A DNA stretch of 32,898 nt from Candidatus Woesearchaeota archaeon (GTDB lineage Archaea; Nanobdellota; Nanobdellia; SCGC-AAA011-G17; GW2011-AR20), in assembly GCA_018303005.1 (NCBI GenBank), contig JAGVYY010000047.1, positions 1 to 32,898 on the forward strand, in the 5' to 3' direction. This document shows, one piece after another, positions 25,375 to 32,898 of this stretch. The notes beneath the pieces were generated by a model that made no database searches, was not told the DNA's origin, and was given only the letters and a program-made list of their open reading frames with translations. Every line of letters begins with the position of its first letter. Within the stretch, counting starts at the first letter, position 1. The position numbers and the translations under genes are program-made.

Positions 25375-27135
25375 ATGACAGCTAAAAATTCTGAATTGCC
25401 TTTTGGAATATCCCGAACAAAAAGATTAACCTGTTCAACAGCAGAAGATATTTTGTACAAGGAATTCAGGGTTTTTGACCAAGGATTTGTCCGTTTGGTT
25501 GATTATATGGGTGGAGATGACTCTGTTGTTTATGCTGCCACTGGCGGAAAAGGTTTAGATTTAGTCAACAACATCAACAATTATGATTTATTTAATTATC
25601 TGCATATGTCCGAAATGAAAGACCCCTTTGATTTTGTTCAGGTAAAACTGCATATGGAGATTCCGATTTCAAATGCTTTGTTCTGGGTCTATAGGAAACA
25701 GTTCAGGATAAACGAATATTCAGGAAGATATTCTGTAATGATTAACAAGATGCAAAGATATAACAGATATGTAATCTCGCATCTTGACACAGAAAAAAGA
25801 TTGTCAAATAAAAAGATAGAAGAGATTGCAGATAAAATAACTCAAATACAGGATAATTCAAGGGAAAATTATGATTATCTGATAGAAAAGGATTTTGCAA
25901 GAGAGCTTTCCAGGATAGGACTGCCTCTATCAAATTATACTGCTTTTTATTTGTCTGCCAGTCTGAATGACCTGCTTGATGCTGTTAATTTAAGCAAGAA
26001 AAGATACAGAAACAATCCGGATTTATCTATTGTAGGTGATGCTGTTGATGATATCATTGAAAATATTGCTCCTTTAGTAACTCATTCTTATTGGCATCAA
26101 AGAGAGAGAAATAATGCAGAACATTTAGAAAAACATTTAGATTTAAAAGTTAACTATGACCTTCTTGAAAAAAATCCTGAATATGATCAAAAAGGTAGAT
26201 TCGGCATAAGCGATACCAAAAGATTGACTGTTCCTGAAGCTGAAGAAATCCTTTTCAAGCCTGAACTTTTCTTAGGAAACAGCTGGTTTATGCCAACAGA
26301 TTATATGGGCTCTGATTCGTCAATAGTTCAGTCTGCCAGAGTTAGCTATGGCGCAGGCACCAAAGATGTAAGCACTGACAAAACACTTATAAGATATCTA
26401 AAGAGGCATAAGCATACAACTCCATTTGAACATGTAAGCCTTCAATTTGAAGCTAAAACACCTATATTTAACTCACCAAGACAATGCCTAAGGCACAGAA
26501 CAATGAACAGAGAAGGCGTTTTGGGGGAGTTTGTTCCTCTAAAAGACTGGTATCATGTTCAAGAAGAACAAATGAGAGAGCAATCATCAGCTAACAGACA
26601 AGGCAGAGGCCATGAGTTAGATGATATAACAAAGAACGAAATAAGAGGCAGTCTTGAATCAGTATTCAGAAATCAATTAAAAATAAGAGAAGAAATTGAA
26701 GATGTTTCAATGCCGAAATTTATTAGTTCGGAAATAGCTGGTGTTGGCTTTTTAAATTTATGGAGCGCAAACCAGGATCTGCACAATGCCTTTCATTTTT
26801 TAAGTCTAAGAGCTGACAAACATGCCCAATACGAAATCATGGAACTGGCAAACAGGTATATGAATTTTGTTTCTAAGGTTGCACCTATTGCTTATCAGGC
26901 ATGGCTGGATTATGAGAAGAACTCTGTAAGGATAAATGATTCTGAAAAAGATCTGATCGCAAAAATGATAAGAGAAGGAAAGACAGAAATTCCGTTAACC
27001 TGGTTTAGAGAAAAAAACTGGACCTTACCAGATAAAAAAACAGGTACAGAAACACTTAACAGAGAAGCTAATGAATTGACTGAAAAAATAAAATCTATTT
27101 TAAGGGATGAACAAGGTAATTCAGAGAATGAATGA
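25375..27135 (+). CDS. thyX: Tandem-fused FAD-dependent thymidylate synthase ThyX
   Basis: 586 residues, over twice the usual ThyX length of about 220-250. Both halves begin alike (FGISRTKRLT and FGISDTKRLT) and follow the ThyX fold. The halves keep different parts of the active site. The N-half retains the dUMP loop NEYSGRYS (113-120) and R180 of SRIGLPLSNYT, but its RHR is YRK (106-108) and TPFEH is DPFDF. The C-half retains TPFEH (349-353), RHR (373-375) and LRADKHAQYEI (478-488), but its NE-S-RY loop is lost. In known ThyX tetramers FAD and dUMP residues come from different chains, so the fused pair could build complete sites at the contact between halves. It makes dTMP from dUMP; tmk overlaps its end. 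Confidence 0.9.
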   Translation: MTAKNSELPFGISRTKRLTCSTAEDILYKEFRVFDQGFVRLVDYMGGDDSVVYAATGGKGLDLVNNINNYDLFNYLHMSEMKDPFDFVQVKLHMEIPISNALFWVYRKQFRINEYSGRYSVMINKMQRYNRYVISHLDTEKRLSNKKIEEIADKITQIQDNSRENYDYLIEKDFARELSRIGLPLSNYTAFYLSASLNDLLDAVNLSKKRYRNNPDLSIVGDAVDDIIENIAPLVTHSYWHQRERNNAEHLEKHLDLKVNYDLLEKNPEYDQKGRFGISDTKRLTVPEAEEILFKPELFLGNSWFMPTDYMGSDSSIVQSARVSYGAGTKDVSTDKTLIRYLKRHKHTTPFEHVSLQFEAKTPIFNSPRQCLRHRTMNREGVLGEFVPLKDWYHVQEEQMREQSSANRQGRGHELDDITKNEIRGSLESVFRNQLKIREEIEDVSMPKFISSEIAGVGFLNLWSANQDLHNAFHFLSLRADKHAQYEIMELANRYMNFVSKVAPIAYQAWLDYEKNSVRINDSEKDLIAKMIREGKTEIPLTWFREKNWTLPDKKTGTETLNREANELTEKIKSILRDEQGNSENE

Positions 27136-27766
27136 TGGATTATTCATAACATTTGAAGGACCAGACGGGAACGGAAAATCCACTCAGATAAGATTATTGA
27201 AAGAATACCTTGAGAAAAAAGAGTTAAGTGTTATTGTAACTCGCGAACCAGGAGCCTTGGACATAGGGAAAAAAATAAGGGACCTACTTTTAAACCCGGT
27301 TTACAAGGATCAGATGACACCTGAAGCAGAATTGTTCTTGTACGAAGCTGACCGTGCATTGCATACCAAGAATCTTATAATTCCGGCATTGAAAAATGGA
27401 AGCATAGTAATATCAGACAGATACTATGATTCAACAACAGCATATCAGGGTGTTGCCGGAAAGATTGATCTGGGCCTTGTTCTTTTGTGTAATAAAATAG
27501 CTTCCTATGGATTAATACCAGATATAACATTCTATCTTCATGCTGAATTAGATGATATAAGGAGAAAAACAACAACAGAAGAATTTGGCGTTGCAGATAG
27601 ACCAGAATCAAAGCCAGATGATGAAAAACAGAAGAGAATTGATGGGTTCTATGCCTTGTCTACCTTAGAACCTGAAAGAATAAAACTAATAAAATATATA
27701 CCGGACAAGATTGATGCTATGCAGTCAGAAATAAGGAAATATGTTGACAAAATCCTAAAAAGTTAG
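27128..27766 (+). CDS. tmk: Thymidylate kinase
   Basis: 212 residues from the ATG at 27128, which overlaps the thyX stop by 8 bases; the ORF track's ATG at 27107 adds 7 residues not expected in the family. Motifs are FEGPDGNGKSTQ (P-loop), TREPGALDIGKKIRDLLL, ISDRYYDSTTAYQG (DRY and substrate site) and a lid region with RRKTTT and RIDGFY. It phosphorylates dTMP to dTDP, the step directly after ThyX, which fits the overlapping gene order. Confidence 0.93.
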   Translation: MNDGLFITFEGPDGNGKSTQIRLLKEYLEKKELSVIVTREPGALDIGKKIRDLLLNPVYKDQMTPEAELFLYEADRALHTKNLIIPALKNGSIVISDRYYDSTTAYQGVAGKIDLGLVLLCNKIASYGLIPDITFYLHAELDDIRRKTTTEEFGVADRPESKPDDEKQKRIDGFYALSTLEPERIKLIKYIPDKIDAMQSEIRKYVDKILKS

Positions 27767-27776
27767 ATTTATATTA
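27767..27776 (+). promoter_or_regulatory. TATA-like box for the 27797 gene
   Basis: atttatatta is centred 26 bases before the ATG at 27797 and just after the tmk stop, so the next gene has its own leaderless promoter. Confidence 0.45.
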
Positions 27777-27796
27777 TTATTTGTCTCCTATACACA

Positions 27797-29119
27797 ATGA
27801 TAATCGGAACAAGAGAAGATCCTGAAAAATGGTTTAATACAGGTCTTATAAAAGCAACAGACATCAAAGATAACAACAAATTAATAACCAGTGAGGCTAA
27901 AACATTAGATGAAATAATCGAAGAGTTTTATGCTCTTAGGCATGATGAAGCCCTAAAAATAAATCAAGAAATACTGCCTGCTGAAGTATACCATTACAAA
28001 AGAGAGCTGTATAAGAAAAACAATAGAATTTATTCAATTAATAAATCCTATAAAGATACAAACCCGGGACCAAGAGAAGTGTGGAAATATGGGGCCAGGC
28101 TTTTATTAAGAAATGAAAATGGCGGCATAACCTGGACACTAAAACAAGGTTCTATAGAACAGTTTGATCTTGCCGGTATCTTTGCAAGGAACATTAAGAA
28201 TTTTATTGAGGAAAATGAAGATACAAGGCTGACAGGTCTTTCTCTCAGGTTTAACCAGAGTCTACTTTATCTCCCTGTGCTGCAGATAATCAGGGGAAGA
28301 GAATACTCTAATTTTTTAATGTCTGAAAAAGCAGAAGAAAAGCATGAAGGGCTGACATACAAGATTAATGATTATGGTGATGAAAGTGTTATTGGAATAC
28401 CTTCAAGGGAAAAATACAATATTTATCTGAATGGAAAAAACAAGAAAACTTACATAATTCACAAAGTTAAGTTCAGAAATTTGCCAGTTAATGAAACCAA
28501 TCTAAACTTAAGCTCTGTGTATGAAATAGAGGCTATCTGCAACTGCGAGTTTGCATTTAACATGAGCCTTCATAAAAGATTTAAAAGATCTGAGCAGCTG
28601 GTTGATGCTCATGTAAACACTGGTTATTCATTAGATTTTTTCCATAGAACCAGAGGATTAGAAAATATAGAAAAAGAGATACATAATAAGAGATTAAAAT
28701 TACAGGAAACAAGAGATCAATCAGTAATAAATGAGCTCTTAGCCAATATTACATCGCTTGATAAACAAACAGATGAATTTGTGAGAGAAAGCCCAAAGTT
28801 GCTCAGACTATTTACCCTAGATATATTGTTTGGGGGCACAATTCCTTATTTTCATAATGTTCTTGACAGAAAAGCTGTCATTGAAAATAATAGTAGGCTA
28901 AGACCTCTTGATGAGATAGAAAAAGAGATATTAACCCTTAGAAACATTGTTTATCAGTCCAGGAAATATGGTGTTGATCCAACAATAAGATACGGCTCAA
29001 CACTAGTGCCTGTGATATATCTTGAAAATCCGTATAGTTTCACAATTGACAGCCTTAAAAAAGCTGACACAGAGTCAAAGAAAATAAAAAGGGACAATTT
29101 ATCAGGACTTATTTATTGA
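27797..29119 (+). CDS. Unknown 440-residue protein
   Basis: A soluble, charged protein that I do not recognise. It begins MIIGTREDPEKWF. Notable segments are WKYGARLLLRNENGG, LTGLSLRFNQSLLYLPVLQII, YEIEAICNCEFAF and FFHRTRGLENIEKEI, followed by a helical stretch (about residues 285-330) and a C-terminal region with IRYGSTLVPVIYLENP. It has no membrane segments or nucleotide-binding loop. It has its own promoter and follows thyX-tmk, but nothing in it ties it to nucleotide metabolism. Confidence 0.6.
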   Translation: MIIGTREDPEKWFNTGLIKATDIKDNNKLITSEAKTLDEIIEEFYALRHDEALKINQEILPAEVYHYKRELYKKNNRIYSINKSYKDTNPGPREVWKYGARLLLRNENGGITWTLKQGSIEQFDLAGIFARNIKNFIEENEDTRLTGLSLRFNQSLLYLPVLQIIRGREYSNFLMSEKAEEKHEGLTYKINDYGDESVIGIPSREKYNIYLNGKNKKTYIIHKVKFRNLPVNETNLNLSSVYEIEAICNCEFAFNMSLHKRFKRSEQLVDAHVNTGYSLDFFHRTRGLENIEKEIHNKRLKLQETRDQSVINELLANITSLDKQTDEFVRESPKLLRLFTLDILFGGTIPYFHNVLDRKAVIENNSRLRPLDEIEKEILTLRNIVYQSRKYGVDPTIRYGSTLVPVIYLENPYSFTIDSLKKADTESKKIKRDNLSGLIY

Positions 29120-29154
29120 GGATTTTTGAGGCACAGACAAAACATTAAAATAAA

Positions 29155-29436
29155 ATGCAGAACATAACAAAAGAGAAACTTGACAAATATTTCTCAATCG
29201 CTGAAAAAGCTCTTGAAAAAGCCAAAGCATCAAAAGAAAAAATTAACATAAAAAATGGAAGAAAAGAATTTATTGACATGATTGAAAATTATCTGAGCGA
29301 TGCAAGACATTTTGAGAGGAAAAAGGATTTCGTGAATGCATTTGCAGCATTGAACTATGCGCATGGCTGGCTGGATGCTGGAGCAAGATTAGGAATATTT
29401 GATGTTCATGACCCAGGATTGTTTGCCCAAGATTAA
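29155..29436 (+). CDS. DUF357-family protein
   Basis: 93 residues, all helical. The segment MIENYLSDARHFERKKDFVNAFAALNYAHG is split here as ENYLSDARHFERKKD and NAFAALNYAHGWLDAG, followed by ARLGIFDV. This is the signature of the archaeal DUF357 family, small two-helix proteins of unknown role found widely in archaea. It begins 35 bases after the preceding gene without a clear promoter, so the two may be co-transcribed. Confidence 0.8.
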   Translation: MQNITKEKLDKYFSIAEKALEKAKASKEKINIKNGRKEFIDMIENYLSDARHFERKKDFVNAFAALNYAHGWLDAGARLGIFDVHDPGLFAQD

Positions 29437-29446
29437 GACAGTTAAC

Positions 29447-29455
29447 TTTTTATAC
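29447..29455 (+). promoter_or_regulatory. TATA-like box for the 29478 gene
   Basis: The stretch ttttatacа-like (tttttatac) is centred about 27 bases before the ATG at 29478. Confidence 0.4.
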
Positions 29456-29477
29456 ATTTGAGTTCTTATTAAAAAAT

Positions 29478-29960
29478 ATGAAAATAAAAACATTAGAAAC
29501 ACTGAATATTAAGGATAAGATAATAAACAATAAAAACAAGATATCAGAGTTTAAATTAAAAACAGATGATATAATAAACAGCTTTAACGAAAATGTAAAA
29601 TCTTCAGGGATTACAGAATTTAAGAATAATCTTGAAAAATTAAAGAATAACCTGAATGATCTATATGACAGTATAAGCAAATCTATAACATTAGCCATAA
29701 TAACAACGAACGCTTATTCAGAGAAAAACTTCAGCGATATAGAAAAGTTCCATATAGGCCAAAATATAAAGCATTTAAAGAATAATGAAGATAATATCAG
29801 AAGAATTATAAAAAAAATTATAGAACATGAATCAGATACATTAAGATTGCACAAGAAACTAGAATATATAAATCTAAACAGGGACAATATGTTTTTGATA
29901 AAAGAAAATTTAAATAATGTAAATGAAAATTTGGAACAAATAGCAACAAAAATAAAATAA
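29478..29960 (+). CDS. Small coiled-coil protein of unknown function
   Basis: 160 residues, very rich in Asn, Lys and Ile, with heptad-like helices at about 35-75 and 90-160 (FKNNLEKLKNNLNDLYDS; IEHESDTLRLHKKLEY). There is no signal peptide, membrane segment or known domain. It is followed after 10 bases by the membrane protease gene, probably on the same transcript. It could be a partner of the protease, but only position suggests this. Confidence 0.5.
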   Translation: MKIKTLETLNIKDKIINNKNKISEFKLKTDDIINSFNENVKSSGITEFKNNLEKLKNNLNDLYDSISKSITLAIITTNAYSEKNFSDIEKFHIGQNIKHLKNNEDNIRRIIKKIIEHESDTLRLHKKLEYINLNRDNMFLIKENLNNVNENLEQIATKIK

Positions 29961-29970
29961 AAGAAACAAA

Positions 29971-30594
29971 ATGAAAAAGATACTAAGAAGATTTAGATTT
30001 TCAAAGCACGAAGTTATCGACCTGTTAAAGGCATGGATAGTTATTTCATTGGCATTTGCTATTGTTTTAACCCCTAACAAATTCTCGATGGACCTGCTTT
30101 ATAATATACTACTCGCAGCCATAACAGTGGGTGTTGGTTTTTTACTGCATGAACTAGCGCATAAGAAACTAGCGCAAAAATATGGCTGCTTGGCTGAATT
30201 TATTGCATTTGATTCAATGCTGCTGTTTGCATTGCTGACAAGCTTCTTAGGCATAGTGTTTGCAGCTCCAGGTGCTGTCTTTATTTCAGGAAATGTAAAC
30301 ATAGAAAGAAATGGGAGGATATCGGCAGCAGGCCCTATAACAAATCTGATATTGGCCTTTATATTCCTGATAATGCAATTTTTTACAGTTTCAGGAACAT
30401 TCTTAGAACAGATAGCTTCCTACGGGTTTATTGTCAATTCATGGCTTGCCTTGTTCAACATGATACCATTCTGGAACTTTGACGGCAAGAAAGTGTTTTA
30501 CTGGAACAAGACAGTTTATTTAACAATAGTGGTTATAGCTGTTGTATTCCTATTTTTTATTAATTCAATAATACAGATTATACACTTACTATAG
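29971..30594 (+). CDS. M50-family (site-2-protease-like) membrane metalloprotease
   Basis: 207 residues with about five or six apolar segments (residues about 20-35, 45-62, 85-105, 122-140, 150-165 and 182-207). The zinc-binding motif HELAH (H60, E61, H64) lies in the second segment, and the third ligand is probably D171 in NMIPFWNFDGKK. A GPITN motif (121-125) corresponds to the conserved Asn region of the family. Such proteases cut membrane-embedded substrates. Shorter archaeal forms without a PDZ domain, like this one, are common. It converges with parB and the two stop codons share the sequence ctatag. Confidence 0.85.
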   Translation: MKKILRRFRFSKHEVIDLLKAWIVISLAFAIVLTPNKFSMDLLYNILLAAITVGVGFLLHELAHKKLAQKYGCLAEFIAFDSMLLFALLTSFLGIVFAAPGAVFISGNVNIERNGRISAAGPITNLILAFIFLIMQFFTVSGTFLEQIASYGFIVNSWLALFNMIPFWNFDGKKVFYWNKTVYLTIVVIAVVFLFFINSIIQIIHLL

Positions 30595-32457
30595 TTTCTT
30601 CTTTTTCTTAATGTAAGAATACAATTTTTCCATATTGTCAATTAAAGAATAAAAATTCCTTGCAAAAAGTATGCTGTTTAAATCCCCTGATTCTAATCTT
30701 TCAAGTGAAGTATTATGCAAATATATTGTTACGTTTTTATCCAAAACATATTCAAAATTATACATGGTGTCTCCTAAGTCTGCATCGTTAAATAACTCCA
30801 GGTTTCTTCTGTAAGTTTCTTTATTAGAATAACAGGCTACAATCCTTCTTGCAGTATCTACATCTCTGCCATTTATATAGGTCATGAAAGCTGCTTTCCT
30901 TTGAACATTTTTTCTTAATTTTGAGAGCTCTGCTGCAGCATTGTAGGTTAGAAGGCCTTTTCTATACATATCTTTGATAGAATTATTTGATTCAACAAAT
31001 CCATATGCAGTTCTTAATGTGCTTCTGCTCATGCCAAGCTTGTCAGCTATATCCTGTTTCTTTAGATTACTGCCATTAAGTCTTGCCTGTTCCTCTCTAA
31101 GCCTTATCCATTTATGAATTGCTGAAGCCCTTTCATCAGGCCTGTCCTCTTCATGAAACTCTGCTTCAAATTGCAGTATTCTTCTTTCTACAGGACTTAA
31201 TTCTCTAGTTAAACATATTGCTTGCCTGACCCCAATATTTCTTAATGCCATTAATCTCCGATGGCCATCAACAACATCATATCTGGCATTATTTTTTGAT
31301 ACAACCAAAGGCTGTATTTGGCCAATTTCATTTATACTTTCTTCAAGATCCTTTATACCTTCAGGATCATAAGTTTGTCTTGGTTGATTAACATCATCAT
31401 CTAAAAGGCTTAAATCAATTAACTTTAGTTCTGGAACACATGCACTAACATTTGCTATGTTAAAATTTTTCTTAAGAATTAAATCTTTTTGTGATGTTCC
31501 ATCATTGATAGCACTTAATATTCTTTTTAATCTACCTTGATTTAATTTTGCTTCAAGACTTTTCTTAATAGAGTTTAACATATATAATTTTTCTGCTATG
31601 TTTTGAACATCCACGTTTGTATCAGATTGTTTATATTTAATATATTCAAGTGTTGCTATTAACACCCTATTAGCGCTGCTAAGGTAATGGATTAATTCAA
31701 TGTTCTTTTTTGGTTCATGTTTTTCCTCTATAATTAATTCAAAATTATCATACCGATATCCATTTTTTTTATTAATCTCATCTAATGTTGCAGATACTAT
31801 CTCTTCTATATCCGCTAGTCTGCCATTAAACTTTTGTACAGCTAAAAGCTGTTTATCTTCAGGCAATTTTGATATTGCCACTGCTTTGCCAAAGCTGTAT
31901 CTGTTCTTTATGACTAATTCCTGAATTTTTTTGTCTAAGGAAACAAAGGCAAAATAATCCCTGATAGTAGATTCACTTCTGCCTATTATAGCAGAAAAAT
32001 CTGTTAGTGTCAGTTTTTCCCTGTATTCTTGCATATCTGCTGGAGAATAGTTATCCAAGAATTTTGGGTTTGTGCCAAGCTTCTCGCTTACAAGGTTTTT
32101 ATAAAAGTTAAAAGCAGAATTAGCCATCTCGCCAGGATTAATATGCCTTTTTGTATTTTCAGCTAATTGTATTGTAATTATCTGCTCTTCTGTTAAATTT
32201 GGTTTGTATATAGCATCCACATCTCTTCCTAGGATTTCACAGCATCTTAGCCTTCTCTCGCCTGCAACTAATGCATATTTTTTTTCAGAATCTTCAGAAT
32301 TAAATGAATTCGTAACAATAATAGGTTGTATCAGACCTCTTCTCTCAATAGAGTTTAATAAATCTCCTAAATCTTTCCTCTTGAATTTTCTATAGTTTTT
32401 TCCTGTTTCAATATATTTAGGTTTTATTCTTATTATCCCATCAGTTAGAGTTTCCAT
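30589..32457 (-). CDS. Tandem-fused ParB-like protein
   Basis: 622 residues made of two ParB units. Unit 1 has NYRKFKRKDLGDLLNSIERRG, the CTP-binding AGERRLR (65-71), QLAENTKRHINPGEMA (98-112) and a KorB-type helix-turn-helix near 150-172 (LTDFSAIIGRSESTIRDYF). Unit 2, from about 355, has DVNQPRQTYDPEGI, VDGHRRLMALR, a changed third motif (FEAEFHEEDRPDERA) and an HTH (DIADKLGMSRSTLRTAYGFV). ParB proteins are CTP-dependent DNA clamps that work with ParA in segregation; no parA is in the window. The decayed EN motif suggests unit 2 may bind CTP poorly. Two HTHs in one chain could replace a homodimer. The C-terminus ends in a Lys run. Confidence 0.85.
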   Translation of the reverse strand: METLTDGIIRIKPKYIETGKNYRKFKRKDLGDLLNSIERRGLIQPIIVTNSFNSEDSEKKYALVAGERRLRCCEILGRDVDAIYKPNLTEEQIITIQLAENTKRHINPGEMANSAFNFYKNLVSEKLGTNPKFLDNYSPADMQEYREKLTLTDFSAIIGRSESTIRDYFAFVSLDKKIQELVIKNRYSFGKAVAISKLPEDKQLLAVQKFNGRLADIEEIVSATLDEINKKNGYRYDNFELIIEEKHEPKKNIELIHYLSSANRVLIATLEYIKYKQSDTNVDVQNIAEKLYMLNSIKKSLEAKLNQGRLKRILSAINDGTSQKDLILKKNFNIANVSACVPELKLIDLSLLDDDVNQPRQTYDPEGIKDLEESINEIGQIQPLVVSKNNARYDVVDGHRRLMALRNIGVRQAICLTRELSPVERRILQFEAEFHEEDRPDERASAIHKWIRLREEQARLNGSNLKKQDIADKLGMSRSTLRTAYGFVESNNSIKDMYRKGLLTYNAAAELSKLRKNVQRKAAFMTYINGRDVDTARRIVACYSNKETYRRNLELFNDADLGDTMYNFEYVLDKNVTIYLHNTSLERLESGDLNSILFARNFYSLIDNMEKLYSYIKKKKKL

Positions 32458-32508
32458 GTTTTTAAAAGATTCTTAAAATGTAAAGATAGGTAACAAAAAA
32501 TAGTTAAT

Positions 32509-32519
32509 TATTTAATATT
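32509..32519 (+). promoter_or_regulatory. TATA-like box for the 32538 gene
   Basis: tatttaatatt lies centred about 25 bases before the ATG at 32538, in the 80-base interval divergent from parB. Confidence 0.35.
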
Positions 32520-32537
32520 ATTCATAAAATAAATTTA

Positions 32538-32789
32538 ATGGTGAGGTATGAGTTATCATATGAAAAAGCAAGGGAAGTTATACCGATACTTGTTAATGCT
32601 TACAAAAATAAGAAAGGTTTATTTGGATATAATGAAATATTCCCTGAACTCCCTCTTCCAAAAAATATAACATGGAACAGCTATGATCATTTTAACTGGT
32701 GGTTTGTCACAGTACTTTCAGATCACTCAACCAGTTCTGTTCATACATATGACCTCCTCTCACACCCTAAAGGGTGGAGTTTCCGGTGA
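32538..32789 (+). pseudogene. 5' fragment of a gene interrupted by an IS200-like element
   Basis: The frame starts well (own promoter, MVRYELSYEKAREVI) and reads as a normal protein to about residue 64 (YDHFNWWFVTVLSDHS). The rest of the ORF runs into the end of the transposase gene on the other strand and its hairpin, so the last about 20 residues are element sequence and the frame stops at 32789. The host gene is therefore probably broken, with its remainder beyond the window. I do not recognise the family from the fragment. The exact junction is not visible; it lies roughly between 32725 and 32762. Confidence 0.5.
32763..32776 (-). repeat. Hairpin at the end of the IS200-like element
   Basis: CACCC TAAA GGGTG forms a 5-bp stem with a 4-base loop, overlapping the transposase stop codon. 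IS200/IS605 elements carry such imperfect or short hairpins near their ends, where the Y1 transposase binds single-stranded DNA. The cleavage site itself is expected to the left of it but cannot be fixed here. Confidence 0.5.
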
Positions 32790-32898
32790 GGGTTAAGCTA
32801 TGGTGCTTTTCCTGATTTTGAATATAGGAAGTTGTCTTCTCAATATCTGAGAAGCCAATGCTTGATGCAAACTTCCCTCTGCTCCAAAGATGTCCTTG
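32767..32898 (-). CDS. tnpA: IS200/IS605-family Y1 transposase TnpA, C-terminal end
   Basis: Translating the minus strand from the window edge gives 43 codons ending in TAG. The sequence includes QGHLWSRGKFASSIG and TTSYIQNQEKHH, which match the C-terminal part of Y1 HUH transposases (LWS-x-x-YF and the catalytic-Tyr helix YIENQ). The Tyr in SYIQNQ is the predicted nucleophile that links to DNA during single-strand transposition. The rest of the gene and the other end lie outside the window. It is too short for the ORF track. A TnpB gene, if any, is not visible. Confidence 0.75.
   Translation of the reverse strand, partial: QGHLWSRGKFASSIGFSDIEKTTSYIQNQEKHHSLTLTGNSTL

Noticed and set aside
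32836-32854. 7-bp inverted repeat CTTCTCA/TGAGAAG as an IS terminus
   Set aside because: It lies inside the transposase coding sequence and not at the element end; it is probably coincidental.
1-32898. tRNA, rRNA genes and CRISPR arrays
   Set aside because: I looked through the intergenic stretches for T-loop-like sequences and regularly spaced repeats and saw none; all gaps except 11775-12170 are shorter than about 140 bases.

Overview
The window is AT-rich and densely coded, and it reads as part of a small archaeal genome, most likely a DPANN lineage of the Woesearchaeota/Pacearchaeota kind. The support is archaeal-type aIF5B and ribosomal protein S6e, archaeal Elp3, an archaeal CMP kinase, a DUF357 protein and PhoU proteins with an AbrB-like N-terminus. 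In addition, a TATA-like box lies about 23-27 bases before many start codons, which suggests mostly leaderless transcripts. Mixed in are genes of bacterial flavour: a full-length Rel/SpoT protein, a clostridial-type aspartate kinase and ParB. The phylum is inferred from gene content only; no rRNA or tRNA gene was seen.

Layout. 1-2.2 kb: the 3' part of a PhoU-like regulator and an aminoglycoside-phosphotransferase-fold kinase split over two overlapping frames. 2.2-7.2 kb: infB (aIF5B), a convergent methyltransferase-like gene, then rps6e and an aspartate kinase. 7.3-11.8 kb: a signalling cluster with a receiver-like/kinase-like fusion, a second PhoU-like regulator, and two receiver-domain proteins; a perfect 22-bp palindrome sits in the divergent promoter. 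11.8-13.8 kb: a decayed aspartate racemase fragment and Elp3. 13.9-22.7 kb: a tightly packed operon of five large genes with a coiled-coil protein, an unknown protein, an Hsp90/MutL-type GHKL ATPase, a 1132-residue relative with a degenerate ATP site and a likely membrane hairpin, and a second unknown protein. 22.8-27.8 kb: rel and a nucleotide cluster (cmk, tandem-fused thyX, tmk). 27.8-30.6 kb: an unknown 440-residue protein, DUF357, a small coiled-coil protein and an M50-family membrane protease. 30.6-32.9 kb: a tandem-fused ParB and a gene apparently interrupted by the end of an IS200/IS605 element.

A recurring theme is duplication followed by division of labour or decay of one copy. ThyX and ParB are each fused tandem copies, and the GHKL pair has one intact and one degenerate member. 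There are two PhoU-like regulators, two APH-like kinases and several receiver-like domains. The best candidates for something undescribed are the GHKL operon, the ThyX fusion whose halves have lost complementary active-site motifs, and the Rel protein that combines an intact hydrolase site with the EXDD motif typical of monofunctional RelA.
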